Assembly: GCF_017539065.1 (NCBI RefSeq)
Contig: NZ_JAFYHP010000026.1
Span: 1 to 64,000, forward strand
DNA: 64,000 bases
Direction of reading: 5' to 3'
Source: Methanobrevibacter sp.
GTDB taxonomy: Archaea; Methanobacteriota; Methanobacteria; Methanobacteriales; Methanobacteriaceae
Under the pieces are notes generated by a model, which was given only the letters and a program-made list of their open reading frames with translations, was not told the DNA's origin and did not search any database. This document shows, piece after piece, positions 7,583 to 16,613 of the stretch (positions are counted from its first letter, which is position 1; each line of letters opens with the position of its first letter). Position numbers and translations under genes: made by a program.

Positions 7583-9478
7583 TTAAATTTTTATTATGTC
7601 TTTTAAAAGTGACTCCGCAGGATCCATTCCCTGAGCACCAATCAGCAAAATAACATCTTTCTTATCTGCTTTTCCAAAAACTTCTTTTAAACAATCTTTT
7701 AAGTTATCAAAATGAGTATAATCAATGTTATTTTTATTTAAAGTGTTGAAGAATACTTCTCTTTCATCATCTTCAACAAAGTTTAATTCATTTACTACAT
7801 CTTTACTTGAAGACAAGTATAATTCTATATTCTCATTCATTGATTCAACTAATGCATCAACATTTAATTGATTAATCTCAACACCTCTGGAACCTCTTAT
7901 TGCACAAGCAACATGTAGTTTTTGATTTTTAGGAAGTAATTTAAGAGTTTCAGATATTGTTGCTTTGATTCCATCAGGATTATGGGCAAAATCATCATAA
8001 ATTAATGGCTCATCATTTAATTTTGCAAATCTTCTATTCAATGCTTTATAAGTTTTAACGCCTTCGACTATTTTATCAATATCGATGCCTAAAGAAATGC
8101 ATGCTCCAATAGCTGATAAGATATTTTGTATGAAGTGATTGCCTTTGAATGGCAGTTCATCAATTGTTAAAATTGAATTATTATTATAAACAATATTCTC
8201 TCCATCAAAATAAACAGCATTTTCTTCATTTAATGGAGACATTGATGTATAAAACGGATTTTTAGCATCGAGTTTTCTTACTAACTCATCATCATAATTT
8301 AAAACAGTTATTCCATCACCAATAGCATGCGGCACCGCTTTGATTTCATTGAAAACATCATCAATTGAATTTACAAGACCGATATGGTCCATTGCAATAT
8401 TGGTTATGACTCCCACATTAGGTTGAATGGCTTCACTCATTAATGCAGCATGATTTTCCATTAATTTGTCAAGCCATCCCTGAACTTCAGATACTTCAAT
8501 CACCAAATAATCCAGTTTGCCATTTGCAATAACTTCATCTGAGATTAATTTAGAAACCATAGGGTCAATTAATGTATTAAATTCGGATTCGCTATCAGTA
8601 TTTGTTAGTACGTGATAGCCGGCATTATTTAAAATATGATAAATTAAATGGGATGTTGTTGATTTTCCGTTTGTTCCTGTAATAACAATATTTGTTGAGT
8701 TTGGAGAATATTTTTTTACAGTGTGTGAAAGTGCAAATGCATTTGCAAGTTCTATTTTATCTGTAACTATTAATGGAAAGCCCAAACGTTGAGCAGTTTC
8801 AATAGCTCCATCTTTAGGAGTTTGTGTAATGAGGCAAGCAATATTTTTATTAAACGCCATTTCTACACCGGTTCCATTAATCCAATGCCTGATAACTATA
8901 TCTCCAGTGTGAGCTTCATTTAAAAAAGTGAATTTGCCTGTAAAACCTTCTATGGAGAAAAAGTCAGAGTTACCATAAAGTTTGCCGTTGACTTTTTGAA
9001 CTAACAAATTTATATCGCCTAATCCATTGTCTGGAAGTTTCTCTTCCTCATGTAAAAAGGGAATTTTATCTGTAATCTCCTCCAGAATATCCTCCTTATC
9101 GGGAATTTTATCTTCAACCTGATGAACCAAATTATGAATGGTGTCTCTTTTTCTGCTAGAAGCTTGTTTATTTTCTTCTGAATATTTAGATACATACTCC
9201 TTTGCTATTTCAATGTTGGGTATAACAATTAATGGGAAACATAAACGTTGAGCAGTTTCAATAGCTCCATCTTTAGGTTTGGGTGTTATAAGGCAAGCAA
9301 TATTCCTATTAAATGCCATTTCAACTCCTGTTGAATCAATTTCCTCTCTAATGACTATATCTCCAGTATGAGCATCACGTAAAAAAGTAATTTTTCCTGT
9401 AAAACCATCAATGGAAAAAAAGTCGTCATTCCCATAAAGTTTTCCATTTATAGATTTAACCAAATCCTGAATATCCAT
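7583..9478 (-). CDS. Mur ligase family protein (pseudomurein peptide ligase), duplicated N-terminal domain
   Basis: 631 aa from the ATG at 9478, chosen because GGGGATGG lies just upstream; the open frame continues upstream without ATG-plus-site. The central domain has the ATP-binding loop GTNGKST (268-274) and Mur-type motifs such as ITNIAMDH and DDFAHNPDG. Members ligate amino acids onto UDP-linked precursors; in Methanobacteriales homologues are called pMurC/pMurE and build the pseudomurein peptide. Unusually, the N-terminal nucleotide-binding-like domain occurs twice (residues 2-94 and 156-248, about 72% identical by eye), joined by a charged 61-residue linker. It lies 23 bases after the MraY-like gene. 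Which residue it adds is not readable. Confidence 0.85.
   Translation of the reverse strand: MDIQDLVKSINGKLYGNDDFFSIDGFTGKITFLRDAHTGDIVIREEIDSTGVEMAFNRNIACLITPKPKDGAIETAQRLCFPLIVIPNIEIAKEYVSKYSEENKQASSRKRDTIHNLVHQVEDKIPDKEDILEEITDKIPFLHEEEKLPDNGLGDINLLVQKVNGKLYGNSDFFSIEGFTGKFTFLNEAHTGDIVIRHWINGTGVEMAFNKNIACLITQTPKDGAIETAQRLGFPLIVTDKIELANAFALSHTVKKYSPNSTNIVITGTNGKSTTSHLIYHILNNAGYHVLTNTDSESEFNTLIDPMVSKLISDEVIANGKLDYLVIEVSEVQGWLDKLMENHAALMSEAIQPNVGVITNIAMDHIGLVNSIDDVFNEIKAVPHAIGDGITVLNYDDELVRKLDAKNPFYTSMSPLNEENAVYFDGENIVYNNNSILTIDELPFKGNHFIQNILSAIGACISLGIDIDKIVEGVKTYKALNRRFAKLNDEPLIYDDFAHNPDGIKATISETLKLLPKNQKLHVACAIRGSRGVEINQLNVDALVESMNENIELYLSSSKDVVNELNFVEDDEREVFFNTLNKNNIDYTHFDNLKDCLKEVFGKADKKDVILLIGAQGMDPAESLLKDIIKI
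8735..9475 (-). repeat. intragenic duplication encoding the tandem N-terminal domains of the Mur ligase
   Basis: The copies are encoded at about 9475-9197 and 9013-8735. Both carry INGKLYGN/VNGKLYGN, FTGK, AHTGDIVIR, TGVEMAFN and KDGAIETAQRL. At DNA level they are diverged, so this is not an assembly duplication. Confidence 0.85.
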
Positions 9479-9501
9479 TTTACCATCCCCAAAAAAAGAA
9501 A

Positions 9502-10572
9502 TTAGAATATGTACATCTTGGCTAGTATCCCAATGATACATAATAATACTGTAGTTCCCCAATATGTGAATACAATTTTAGTTTCAGACATACCATAATG
9601 ATTTAAAGTATGGTGTAGCGGTTCCACCGGTAATTTAATAATATGGGCACGATGTAATAAACTAACAACGACTGAAATAATCGGCACTCCTAATGCAAGA
9701 ACACCAAAGTAGGGAATATCGCCTATTAAAACTGCTGTTGCATAACCTACGCCCAATACAAATGATCCAGTATCCCCCATAAATATCTTTGCAGGATATT
9801 TATTAAATACTAAAAATCCAAAACATATTCCGGCTATGATTAAAAATGGTGGAAGAATTGTTGGCTGTCCAAATAACTCCCCATAAATACAACATGCGAG
9901 TGATGCGATTCCAACAATACCTGCTGCTAGACCGTCCATACCATCAATAAGATTAACTGAATTTATACATCCAAGGATTGCTATAATGCAAACTGGAATG
10001 GATAACCACCCTAATGTAAATCCGCCTAATGTTGTTACGACACCAGTCAATCCTAAAAATAAACCTATAACAATTTGACAAATGATTTTTTCAAGTTCTT
10101 CTGGTTCTGTTTTAATTGGAACTTCTCCAATGACTTCAACTTTACCTTCTTTAAGAAAATCTTCTACTTCCGCTTTTGCTTTTGGAGTTGCAACCCTCAC
10201 TTCCTCATTAGGTTGCACATCTAATCTTCCTAAAGTAATGACTTCATCTGAAATGTTTACCACAAGCTTTTGGACTTCTTTAATCTTGAGCCCGATTAAA
10301 TCATCCACTAACCCTACAATTCCTCCAATAAGCATCATGAAACATACAACAAGAATAGGAGTATCAGAGAAAAATAATGCTATGATGAGAGAACTAGTAA
10401 ATAAAAATGCAATGCCCCCCATTGTTGGAGTACCGCTCTTAAATCTATGTTCACTAACTATAGGGTTATCTGTAATCCTTGCTTGTAATAAAATCCTTTT
10501 AACATACCATGTGAAAAATATTGAAGCACATAGTGTTATCAAAAAAAGAATTAACATTTCAATATTATTCAT
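9502..10572 (-). CDS. MraY-like glycosyltransferase family 4 (lipid-linked pseudomurein precursor transferase)
   Basis: 356 aa from the ATG at 10572; an in-frame TTG at 10584 is the alternative. Multi-spanning membrane protein with the MraY/WecA motifs: VDDLIG for the Asp-Asp pair, NSVNLIDGMDGL for the active-site Asn/Asp loop, MGDTGSF, and a C-terminal HHTLNH histidine motif. The enzyme moves a phospho-sugar(-peptide) from UDP to undecaprenyl or another polyprenyl phosphate. A cytosolic insertion of roughly 65 residues (around 97-161), acidic and lysine-rich, follows the Asp-Asp motif and is longer than in bacterial MraY. Neighbours are the ATP-grasp ligase upstream and Mur ligase downstream. 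Confidence 0.88.
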   Translation of the reverse strand: MNNIEMLILFLITLCASIFFTWYVKRILLQARITDNPIVSEHRFKSGTPTMGGIAFLFTSSLIIALFFSDTPILVVCFMMLIGGIVGLVDDLIGLKIKEVQKLVVNISDEVITLGRLDVQPNEEVRVATPKAKAEVEDFLKEGKVEVIGEVPIKTEPEELEKIICQIVIGLFLGLTGVVTTLGGFTLGWLSIPVCIIAILGCINSVNLIDGMDGLAAGIVGIASLACCIYGELFGQPTILPPFLIIAGICFGFLVFNKYPAKIFMGDTGSFVLGVGYATAVLIGDIPYFGVLALGVPIISVVVSLLHRAHIIKLPVEPLHHTLNHYGMSETKIVFTYWGTTVLLCIIGILAKMYIF

Positions 10573-10648
10573 TATACCACGCAATAAATCTTTTAAACAA
10601 TTAGATTATTTATAGGTAATACTATATAATTATAACTTATAACAAAAT

Positions 10649-11743
10649 TTAAGTTAATTCATTAACTAAATTTTCAAGCTCTTCTTTTGATTTTGCTCTT
10701 GCTGTAACCCTTTGATACCCTTCAGGACCATGCACAACAAAATCATTGTCTTCAAAAGATTTAACCGGTTCTTTTGGTGCAGGGCCTTGGTAATTGCCTA
10801 CTGGAATTTCAGTTGAATAATAATATTGAAGTTTATCGGAAATATTAGCTAAACTAAACTCGCCGATTGCCATATCAACTAATTCACATAATGAGTTCAC
10901 ACCACAAGTAGCAGTGGTCAAATATCTTGTACCGTTAGGCCTTGTATTAACTTCAATAGCATATAATTGGTTGTTTTTACGAGAATACATGAAATCCATC
11001 TCAAAAATTCCATCTGAATCTAAATTTTTAGCTACTTTATAAGCAGTGTGTTGAATTAGATTATTATCCAATCCGTCAATCAAACAAGGGCCTGTTTTTA
11101 CTTTATTTAATGGATGAGTGCCTTCTAATGTAGTTTCACCTTTATATATAGGGGGCAAGGCCACATATTCCCCATTAAAACCCAATACCTCAATGGAAAT
11201 TTCGGCTCCTTCGATGAATTCTTCGCATAAAGCTTGGTTGAATTGTTTGAAATATTCCTCAACATCTTCAATTGATCTAGCCACTTTAATATCTTTTCCG
11301 CCTTGTCCTTCGCCTTGTTTTAAAACAACTGGAAAATCAAGTTTCAACTCATCGGGACTATTTAAAATTTGATAACTAGGAGTTGTGACGCCAATCTCTT
11401 TGTAAAATCCTTTTGTTTTAATTTTGTTGGAAGTTAGTTCAACTGCGCGTACACCCGCTGCAATAACCGGTATGTCATATTCTGCTTCAAGTTCTTCTTT
11501 CATATGGGCAACATCAATTAATGGCGGATCAATTCCAATTAATGGAACGACCGCATCAACATTTTGCATTAATGCAACTTGTTTAGGGCCTTCCATTCCA
11601 CGAGGAACAATAAATACCTGATCAGGCAAATCCAAGTTAATTGCGTTCTCATTAGATTCTGTTAAGACACTTTCTATGCCTTTAGATTTTACATACCAAT
11701 CAATATCATCATATAATCTTGAACCAATAAATAATAATTTCAT
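10649..11743 (-). CDS. ATP-grasp ligase, CarB-like, of the pseudomurein cluster
   Basis: 364 aa. The N-terminal pre-ATP-grasp region is followed by an ATP-grasp core with the glycine-rich loop VVLKQGEGQGGKDIKV (near 140) and the metal-binding end segment FEMDFMYSR...YAIEVNTRPNGTRYL. It resembles the large subunit of carbamoyl-phosphate synthase or D-Ala-D-Ala ligases but is a single, shorter unit. Members form amide bonds through acyl phosphates. The start overlaps the hycI-like stop by 4 bases (ATGA) with AAAGGA upstream. In Methanobacteriales such a gene is a recurring member of the pseudomurein cluster; its substrate is not established here. Confidence 0.8.
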   Translation of the reverse strand: MKLLFIGSRLYDDIDWYVKSKGIESVLTESNENAINLDLPDQVFIVPRGMEGPKQVALMQNVDAVVPLIGIDPPLIDVAHMKEELEAEYDIPVIAAGVRAVELTSNKIKTKGFYKEIGVTTPSYQILNSPDELKLDFPVVLKQGEGQGGKDIKVARSIEDVEEYFKQFNQALCEEFIEGAEISIEVLGFNGEYVALPPIYKGETTLEGTHPLNKVKTGPCLIDGLDNNLIQHTAYKVAKNLDSDGIFEMDFMYSRKNNQLYAIEVNTRPNGTRYLTTATCGVNSLCELVDMAIGEFSLANISDKLQYYYSTEIPVGNYQGPAPKEPVKSFEDNDFVVHGPEGYQRVTARAKSKEELENLVNELT

Positions 11744-12222
11744 AATATAATTCCTTTTAATGTTTCAATAAATTCATAAGCGGCTTTTTCAACTTTTGGT
11801 GTTGGCTTTTCTCCCCAATCCATAGTTTCAGGTTCAAAACCAACGAATATTATTCTAAAATCTGTGTCTTTTTCAAGGTATCTTACAAAGAAAGATAAAG
11901 ACATTGAATGGGTTGAAATACCAATATTTGCAAAATCCTCTTTATTAACAATCCGCATATCTCCAGGTTGCGATTCCATTAGGCATGCATCAACGATGAT
12001 TAGATGTGTAGGTTTTTCTTTCCTGATTTTTCCAGTGAAGTTTTCAGGTACGGTTTTTCCATCAATGAATAATAAATTATTATCCTCAATGTTTTCTTCT
12101 TTTAACTTTTTTATAATGAATGGGCCTACACCATCATCACTTTTAAGCTCGTTGCCAACACCCAATACTATTAATTTCTCACAATCTGTTAAAAAATTGT
12201 TTAATTGAGATTTGAAGGTCAA
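11740..12222 (-). CDS. hydrogenase maturation endopeptidase, HycI family
   Basis: 160 aa. The conserved VLGVGNELKSDDGVGP opening (about 19-34) and the DGKTVPENFT and DACLMESQPGDMRI segments match the family that clips the C-terminus of NiFe hydrogenase large subunits once nickel is inserted. The Asp of DACL and the Glu/Asp-rich strand are where nickel ligands sit in HycI/HybD. The likely start is a TTG at 12222 with AGGTGGT a few bases before. It lies between a methyltransferase (8-base gap) and the ATP-grasp ligase (4-base overlap), and nikR is two genes upstream, so nickel and wall genes share one transcript direction here. Confidence 0.82.
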   Translation of the reverse strand: MTFKSQLNNFLTDCEKLIVLGVGNELKSDDGVGPFIIKKLKEENIEDNNLLFIDGKTVPENFTGKIRKEKPTHLIIVDACLMESQPGDMRIVNKEDFANIGISTHSMSLSFFVRYLEKDTDFRIIFVGFEPETMDWGEKPTPKVEKAAYEFIETLKGIIL

Positions 12223-12230
12223 ATTACCAC

Positions 12231-12998
12231 CTATAAATATTTAGTTTTTATACTTTCAATCCCATTTCCCATAATATATTTTATCTCTACATCTATAAAG
12301 TCATTTACTTTTATTTGCTTTTCATCCAATGGGATTAATAATGGTGGGTTTAACATAGGCAGTGGCCCTGCAATTAAATTTTCATTAAGTTTAGTATAAG
12401 TAGTAATCTTTAATCCATTAACCAAACCATCTTTATTTGCTTTTAATTTTAGTGTTGTTTTAAATTCGGGATTAATTTCATCTAAAAAGTTAAATTGTGA
12501 ATAAACGATTTCATCAGAAAGAGTTTCATACTTTGATTCCTCATCCCAGTGCACATAATGCCGTTCTAAGTTTACTAATTCAACAGTGTTTATTATCCCT
12601 TGAGGAATGATTTTTCCATCAGATTTCAGGAATTTTTTAACATGGTTCAGGACAGGGATTTCCTCTTCATCGATTAATGCAGTATCAAGCATTTCACAAA
12701 CTATTAAATCTGCTTTTTTTGTGAAGTTATAATCTAATACGTCGCTGTTGATAACTTCAATATTTTCAAAATCATCTAAATTCTCTTTAGCACATTGAAA
12801 TGCTTTTTTATCAATCTCCAAAGATATAATTTCTCTAAATTTTGAACTTAGAAAATAAGATAGGACCCCACTTCCGCAACCTAAATCATATGCTAAATCA
12901 GTATTTGAATCATAATCATTAATAGCTTCGTGAAAAACAGCCAGCCTATCATTATCTTTCAATAAATCAAAATGATATGAAGTGGTTTTAAATTTCAT
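12231..12998 (-). CDS. class I SAM methyltransferase, protein-arginine-methyltransferase-like
   Basis: 255 aa. Rossmann methyltransferase with DLGCGSGVLSYF as the SAM loop (about 38-49), SLEIDK as motif II, and a CEMLDTALIDEEEIPVL segment that resembles the double-E loop of arginine methyltransferases. The C-terminal half is a beta-rich domain like the PRMT barrel. A methanogen-conserved family; the target protein is unknown. No clear ribosome binding site precedes the ATG, so it may be read through from nikR 21 bases upstream. Confidence 0.7.
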   Translation of the reverse strand: MKFKTTSYHFDLLKDNDRLAVFHEAINDYDSNTDLAYDLGCGSGVLSYFLSSKFREIISLEIDKKAFQCAKENLDDFENIEVINSDVLDYNFTKKADLIVCEMLDTALIDEEEIPVLNHVKKFLKSDGKIIPQGIINTVELVNLERHYVHWDEESKYETLSDEIVYSQFNFLDEINPEFKTTLKLKANKDGLVNGLKITTYTKLNENLIAGPLPMLNPPLLIPLDEKQIKVNDFIDVEIKYIMGNGIESIKTKYL

Positions 12999-13019
12999 AA
13001 AAAAAAGTAAAAAGAAGAT

Positions 13020-13469
13020 TTAATGAACATGTGGGTGGTCATGAGAATGACCTGGTTCTCTGAAATCTTCTCCGTTAGCGGTACTTGTAAGTTTTACGTG
13101 TTCAACCCCTTTTAATCTCATGATTTTTTCGGTTAAATCACGAATTTCAGCTATATCTCCATTCACAACTACAATTTCCATACAGTATTTATCAGTCATA
13201 TGAATGTGCATACTAGTGTTGATTTCATTTCTGAAACTGTGTTGGATTTCTGCAAGGCTTTCCATAACCCCTGTGTAGTGGTGATCATAGATAATTGTTA
13301 TTATACCAATTCTGTGTCCCTCCATGGAATTCATCCATTGATATCTCACAATATAATCTTGAAGCGCATCACGAATTCCTTTTGAACGAGACTGGTATCC
13401 CCTTTCTTTTAGTACTTCGTCAAAATCGGCCAGTAATTTTTTAGGTAATGACATACTTATTCTCATCAT
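13020..13469 (-). CDS. nikR: nickel-responsive transcriptional regulator NikR
   Basis: 149 aa from the first of two adjacent ATGs. A ribbon-helix-helix domain (RISMSLPKKLLADFDEVL onward, about 1-48) is followed by an ACT-like nickel-binding domain with GHRIG, YDHHYTG, HIHMTDKYCMEI: the His/His/Cys set that forms the high-affinity site in NikR. A histidine-rich tail (GHSHDHPHVH) adds likely metal ligands. It represses nickel uptake when nickel is plentiful. It lies at the head of the run leading to the hycI-like and pseudomurein genes. No GTATGA-type operator was seen in its own upstream region. Confidence 0.92.
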   Translation of the reverse strand: MMRISMSLPKKLLADFDEVLKERGYQSRSKGIRDALQDYIVRYQWMNSMEGHRIGIITIIYDHHYTGVMESLAEIQHSFRNEINTSMHIHMTDKYCMEIVVVNGDIAEIRDLTEKIMRLKGVEHVKLTSTANGEDFREPGHSHDHPHVH

Positions 13470-13584
13470 AAAAAACACATCATAATTTCAATATTATATT
13501 ATACTTTGATTTTTTAATTATATAAATATTATGATTAAAATAGAAATTAATAATACTTTCATATTAAGAAAAATGTAAAAAATA

Positions 13585-14052
13585 TTATCCAACGAGAAGA
13601 TAATATTCTCCATCGTCCTTATTAATTGTTTTTAAAAGTCCTTTATTTTGAAGAGACAATATAATATGGTACATTCTAAAATTACTAAGTTTTAAATCAC
13701 CATATAACAAATGACCCTCTAAAGTATATTTAGAAATAAGATTTTTATCATCAACTAAGTCTTGAATCAATTTATATGAATCCCTTTCTTTTTGGTTTAA
13801 CTCCAACTCTTCCAAATCCTTTTTGGAATTAACTGTATTGACTTCCTTTTCACTTTCAGATAAGATGGCCTTATTATCTTTAAAAATAATTAAATTCTTA
13901 TCCTGAAGCTCTTCAAGAATTTGAACTAAATCATATTCATGAAATCCCAACTCCTTTCTAAGTAGACTAACTGGAACACCATCAGGATATTCAATATTGA
14001 ATATTTTTATTTGATTTAGAACAACTTCCTCATTGCGTGTAATATTAATCAT
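13585..14052 (-). CDS. predicted two-winged-helix protein, unknown
   Basis: 155 aa, soluble. The N-terminal half (about 1-65) reads as a winged helix: helix, VPVSLLRKELGFHEYDLVQILEELQDKNLIIFKDN (a recognition helix followed by a beta wing). The C-terminal half has a second such pattern ending MYHIILSLQNKGLLKTI...YYLL. The middle is acidic and helical. DNA binding is an inference from shape only; no named family recognised. It stands alone between nikR and another hypothetical gene on the same strand. Confidence 0.55.
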   Translation of the reverse strand: MINITRNEEVVLNQIKIFNIEYPDGVPVSLLRKELGFHEYDLVQILEELQDKNLIIFKDNKAILSESEKEVNTVNSKKDLEELELNQKERDSYKLIQDLVDDKNLISKYTLEGHLLYGDLKLSNFRMYHIILSLQNKGLLKTINKDDGEYYLLVG

Positions 14053-14108
14053 ATAATCAGTTAACTTAATTGATAATAATAATTATGTAAGATAATAATA
14101 CTTAAATA

Positions 14109-14753
14109 TTAGGATAGTTGCATTTCATTTTCAAGTGCTTTAGCTTCTTGTTTGTTTTTCTCGGCAACTTCTTCAGGAGTCAAATCAAAAGGTCTTGTGA
14201 AAAATAAGTCAATGTCATTAACCACCTGACAAATTGACATGTGGACAAGTTCTTTTAAAGCCAAACTCTTCTGAACTCTATTTAAAGATTCGTCAGAGTA
14301 TATCCTCTCATGATCATTGTTATAATCTTCTAAGATTTTATCTTGATTTAAATCATTTTCGAGTTGATCTTTTTCATAATCTTCTGTTAGAAGTAAAAAA
14401 CTGATTAATTCATCTTTTTCATCAGTGAAATCCTTATCTGGATTATCAATTACCTCATGAAAATAGCTACTAACAGATTGGAAAACATCACGTGAAACAT
14501 TGCCATTAATAATATTGTCTATGAACAATTCGAAAGTATTTGAAATATAATACTTGCCGTTTTCCTCAAATGTATTAAAAACAAGTTCATTTTCAACATT
14601 AGCTACATATTGAATTAAAACAATATCCTTTGCTTTTTCAAATGATTTTACATTGAATTTAGTGTTTTTTAATTTATAATCGCTATTACTTTTTAAAGCA
14701 TTTTCAACATTTTCAATATCTTCTTTTGAAATCTCCATAAAATCTTCAACCAT
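14109..14753 (-). CDS. hypothetical acidic soluble protein
   Basis: 214 aa, rich in Glu, Asp, Asn and Lys, with no signal peptide, membrane segment or recognisable motif. The first half is mixed alpha/beta and the second half is mostly helical and acidic. The start is the ATG at 14753 preceded by GGGGTTAGA. Function unknown; divergent from the DUF2115 gene. Confidence 0.55.
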   Translation of the reverse strand: MVEDFMEISKEDIENVENALKSNSDYKLKNTKFNVKSFEKAKDIVLIQYVANVENELVFNTFEENGKYYISNTFELFIDNIINGNVSRDVFQSVSSYFHEVIDNPDKDFTDEKDELISFLLLTEDYEKDQLENDLNQDKILEDYNNDHERIYSDESLNRVQKSLALKELVHMSICQVVNDIDLFFTRPFDLTPEEVAEKNKQEAKALENEMQLS

Positions 14754-14831
14754 ATTCTAACCCCATATGTTAATAATATTGTCAAAGTGATTAATAGTTT
14801 TTATTAATTATAAATTTTATAAATTAATAAT

Positions 14832-15389
14832 ATGGAACCTGAAGACATACTGGCTGAACTTAAAAAATTATCTCAAAATGAAGAAATTCTAAAGTCAGGG
14901 ATAATGAAAATTCTCAAAAAATACGCCCGCATAATATCTGTGAACGATTTGATGCTGGCTACAGCGCGTATGAGAAAGGATGGAGAATTTGTTCATGCCA
15001 GTTACCGTGAAAAATATTTGACAATTTATATAAAATATTTTATCATGCGTATGAAGGAAGTTAAGGAAAAAGAAGACTATGTTGACTCAACTATTGATAA
15101 AACTTCCTTTGATGAATCATTTCCAATGCTTGAGAGAACTTTTGAAAAAGAAAAAGAACAAACATTTGGCAGCCAAGATGATAAATTCGCATTAATCTAT
15201 GTGATTACCGCACTTTACACCACATTCATTTTAGAAGAACCCGTTCATCCTGTGGGAAGCGAATTTCCAGGAAGTTTATTTGTCGAAGAAAGAAACGGAC
15301 AATATTACTGTCCTGTAAAAGATAATCAGGACGACAATCCTGATGCAATCTGTCATTTATGCCTCGCAGAACAAACACCCGATATTTAG
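14832..15389 (+). CDS. DUF2115 / UPF0305 family protein
   Basis: 185 aa. The C-terminal signature YYCPVKDNQDDNP followed by CHLCLAEQ matches the methanogen DUF2115 (UPF0305) family, in which three cysteines near the end are conserved and could hold a metal. The rest is helical. The 3' end is directly followed by the LOG-family gene, whose ATG lies 11 bases after the stop, so they are probably cotranscribed. Function unknown. Confidence 0.75.
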   Translation: MEPEDILAELKKLSQNEEILKSGIMKILKKYARIISVNDLMLATARMRKDGEFVHASYREKYLTIYIKYFIMRMKEVKEKEDYVDSTIDKTSFDESFPMLERTFEKEKEQTFGSQDDKFALIYVITALYTTFILEEPVHPVGSEFPGSLFVEERNGQYYCPVKDNQDDNPDAICHLCLAEQTPDI

Positions 15390-15399
15390 AGTTGATAAA

Positions 15400-15924
15400 A
15401 TGAACATTTGCTTTTATGGTTCAGGAAGTAGAAAAATCGATGAAATTTATACTGATAAAGCCTATGAATTAGGTTGTAAACTAGCTAAAGAAGGTCATAC
15501 TCTTGTTTTTGGTGGTGGAGACACTGGCATGATGGGAGCATGTGCAAAAGGAGTCCATGACAATGACGGAACCTCAATTGGAATTGCTCCAGAATGGATG
15601 AGGAACTTTGAACCATTATGTGAAAACTGCAGTGAATTTATTTATGTTGATTCTATGGATGAGAGAAAACAAAAGTTTTTTGATAATTCCGATGCATTCA
15701 TCATATCTCCCGGAGGAATTGGAACCCTAGATGAATTTTTTCAGATAATCACCCTTAAAAAATTAAAACAACACGATAAAGAAATTATAATCTTCAATAT
15801 TGACCATTTCTTTGATAAAATGCTTGAAATGATTGATGAAATGGATGAAAAAGGGTTTTTATACAAGCAGGAAGATCTTTTTAAAATAGCAAACAGTATT
15901 GATGAGATATTCATGATTTTGTAG
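15400..15924 (+). CDS. LOG family protein (Rossmann-fold phosphoribohydrolase-like)
   Basis: 174 aa from the ATG at 15400; the frame is open upstream but overlaps the DUF2115 gene and would add an unrelated leader. It has the family's GSGSRK opening, GGGDTGMMGA loop and the PGGIGTLDE signature (PGGxGTxxE) near residue 105, where the Glu is catalytic in LOG enzymes. Characterised relatives cleave nucleoside 5'-monophosphates to base and ribose phosphate. The archaeal substrate is not known. Confidence 0.8.
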   Translation: MNICFYGSGSRKIDEIYTDKAYELGCKLAKEGHTLVFGGGDTGMMGACAKGVHDNDGTSIGIAPEWMRNFEPLCENCSEFIYVDSMDERKQKFFDNSDAFIISPGGIGTLDEFFQIITLKKLKQHDKEIIIFNIDHFFDKMLEMIDEMDEKGFLYKQEDLFKIANSIDEIFMIL

Positions 15925-15932
15925 GTGAGATC

Positions 15933-16583
15933 ATGATAAGCGATGAAGATGTTTTAAAAATAGCTCAGAAAATGGAAGATGCCAATAATATTGACATTAA
16001 AAAAACAATCGAAAAAGCTTCAAATGTAGGATATCTCGGTGAAAAACATTTCTATTGCACTGTAATTGAAGATGGAGGATTAACCCATACCATACCCGAA
16101 ATCTTAGGCAACCCCTATAAATCACAGCCATTGGATAATTTATATTTCGATATTATCTCCAAAGCTCTTGACCATGATGGGATTTACATTTCCCTTGGAT
16201 ACTGCGCATCACATATAATCATTCCAGACAGTGAATGTAGTGAAATAATAGAATACGACGATTATGACCTTGATGAGGATGAATATGAATATATGGTTGA
16301 ATATTCTCTAATTACCTCTAACGGTGTTAAAAAATTTAAAGTTTATGCAGAGGAAGGTATCGCTGGCCATGACCGTACTGAAGACATCGGCCTTATGATT
16401 AACATCATTGATGGAGATTATAAAGCTTACTTTGCACTCAGGTCTACTGATCAATGCATGTCCAGTTTCAGAGTGATGCCATTAAAAATGGATTACCCGA
16501 AAGAGCACCCTTTATCTCTTAAAAATCCTATTAACAAAATAATGATTGAAATGATTGACAAGACAGTTGTTGAAAAAAATTAA
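15933..16583 (+). CDS. hypothetical acidic protein
   Basis: 216 aa, soluble, with a very acidic patch around residues 105-125 (EYDDYDLDEDEYEY). Beta-rich C-terminal half. No motif recognised. It starts 8 bases after the LOG-family gene on the same strand and is probably the last gene of that small operon. Confidence 0.5.
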   Translation: MISDEDVLKIAQKMEDANNIDIKKTIEKASNVGYLGEKHFYCTVIEDGGLTHTIPEILGNPYKSQPLDNLYFDIISKALDHDGIYISLGYCASHIIIPDSECSEIIEYDDYDLDEDEYEYMVEYSLITSNGVKKFKVYAEEGIAGHDRTEDIGLMINIIDGDYKAYFALRSTDQCMSSFRVMPLKMDYPKEHPLSLKNPINKIMIEMIDKTVVEKN

Positions 16584-16613
16584 TTAAAAAAAAGAAAAAG
16601 TAAGAAATAATAA

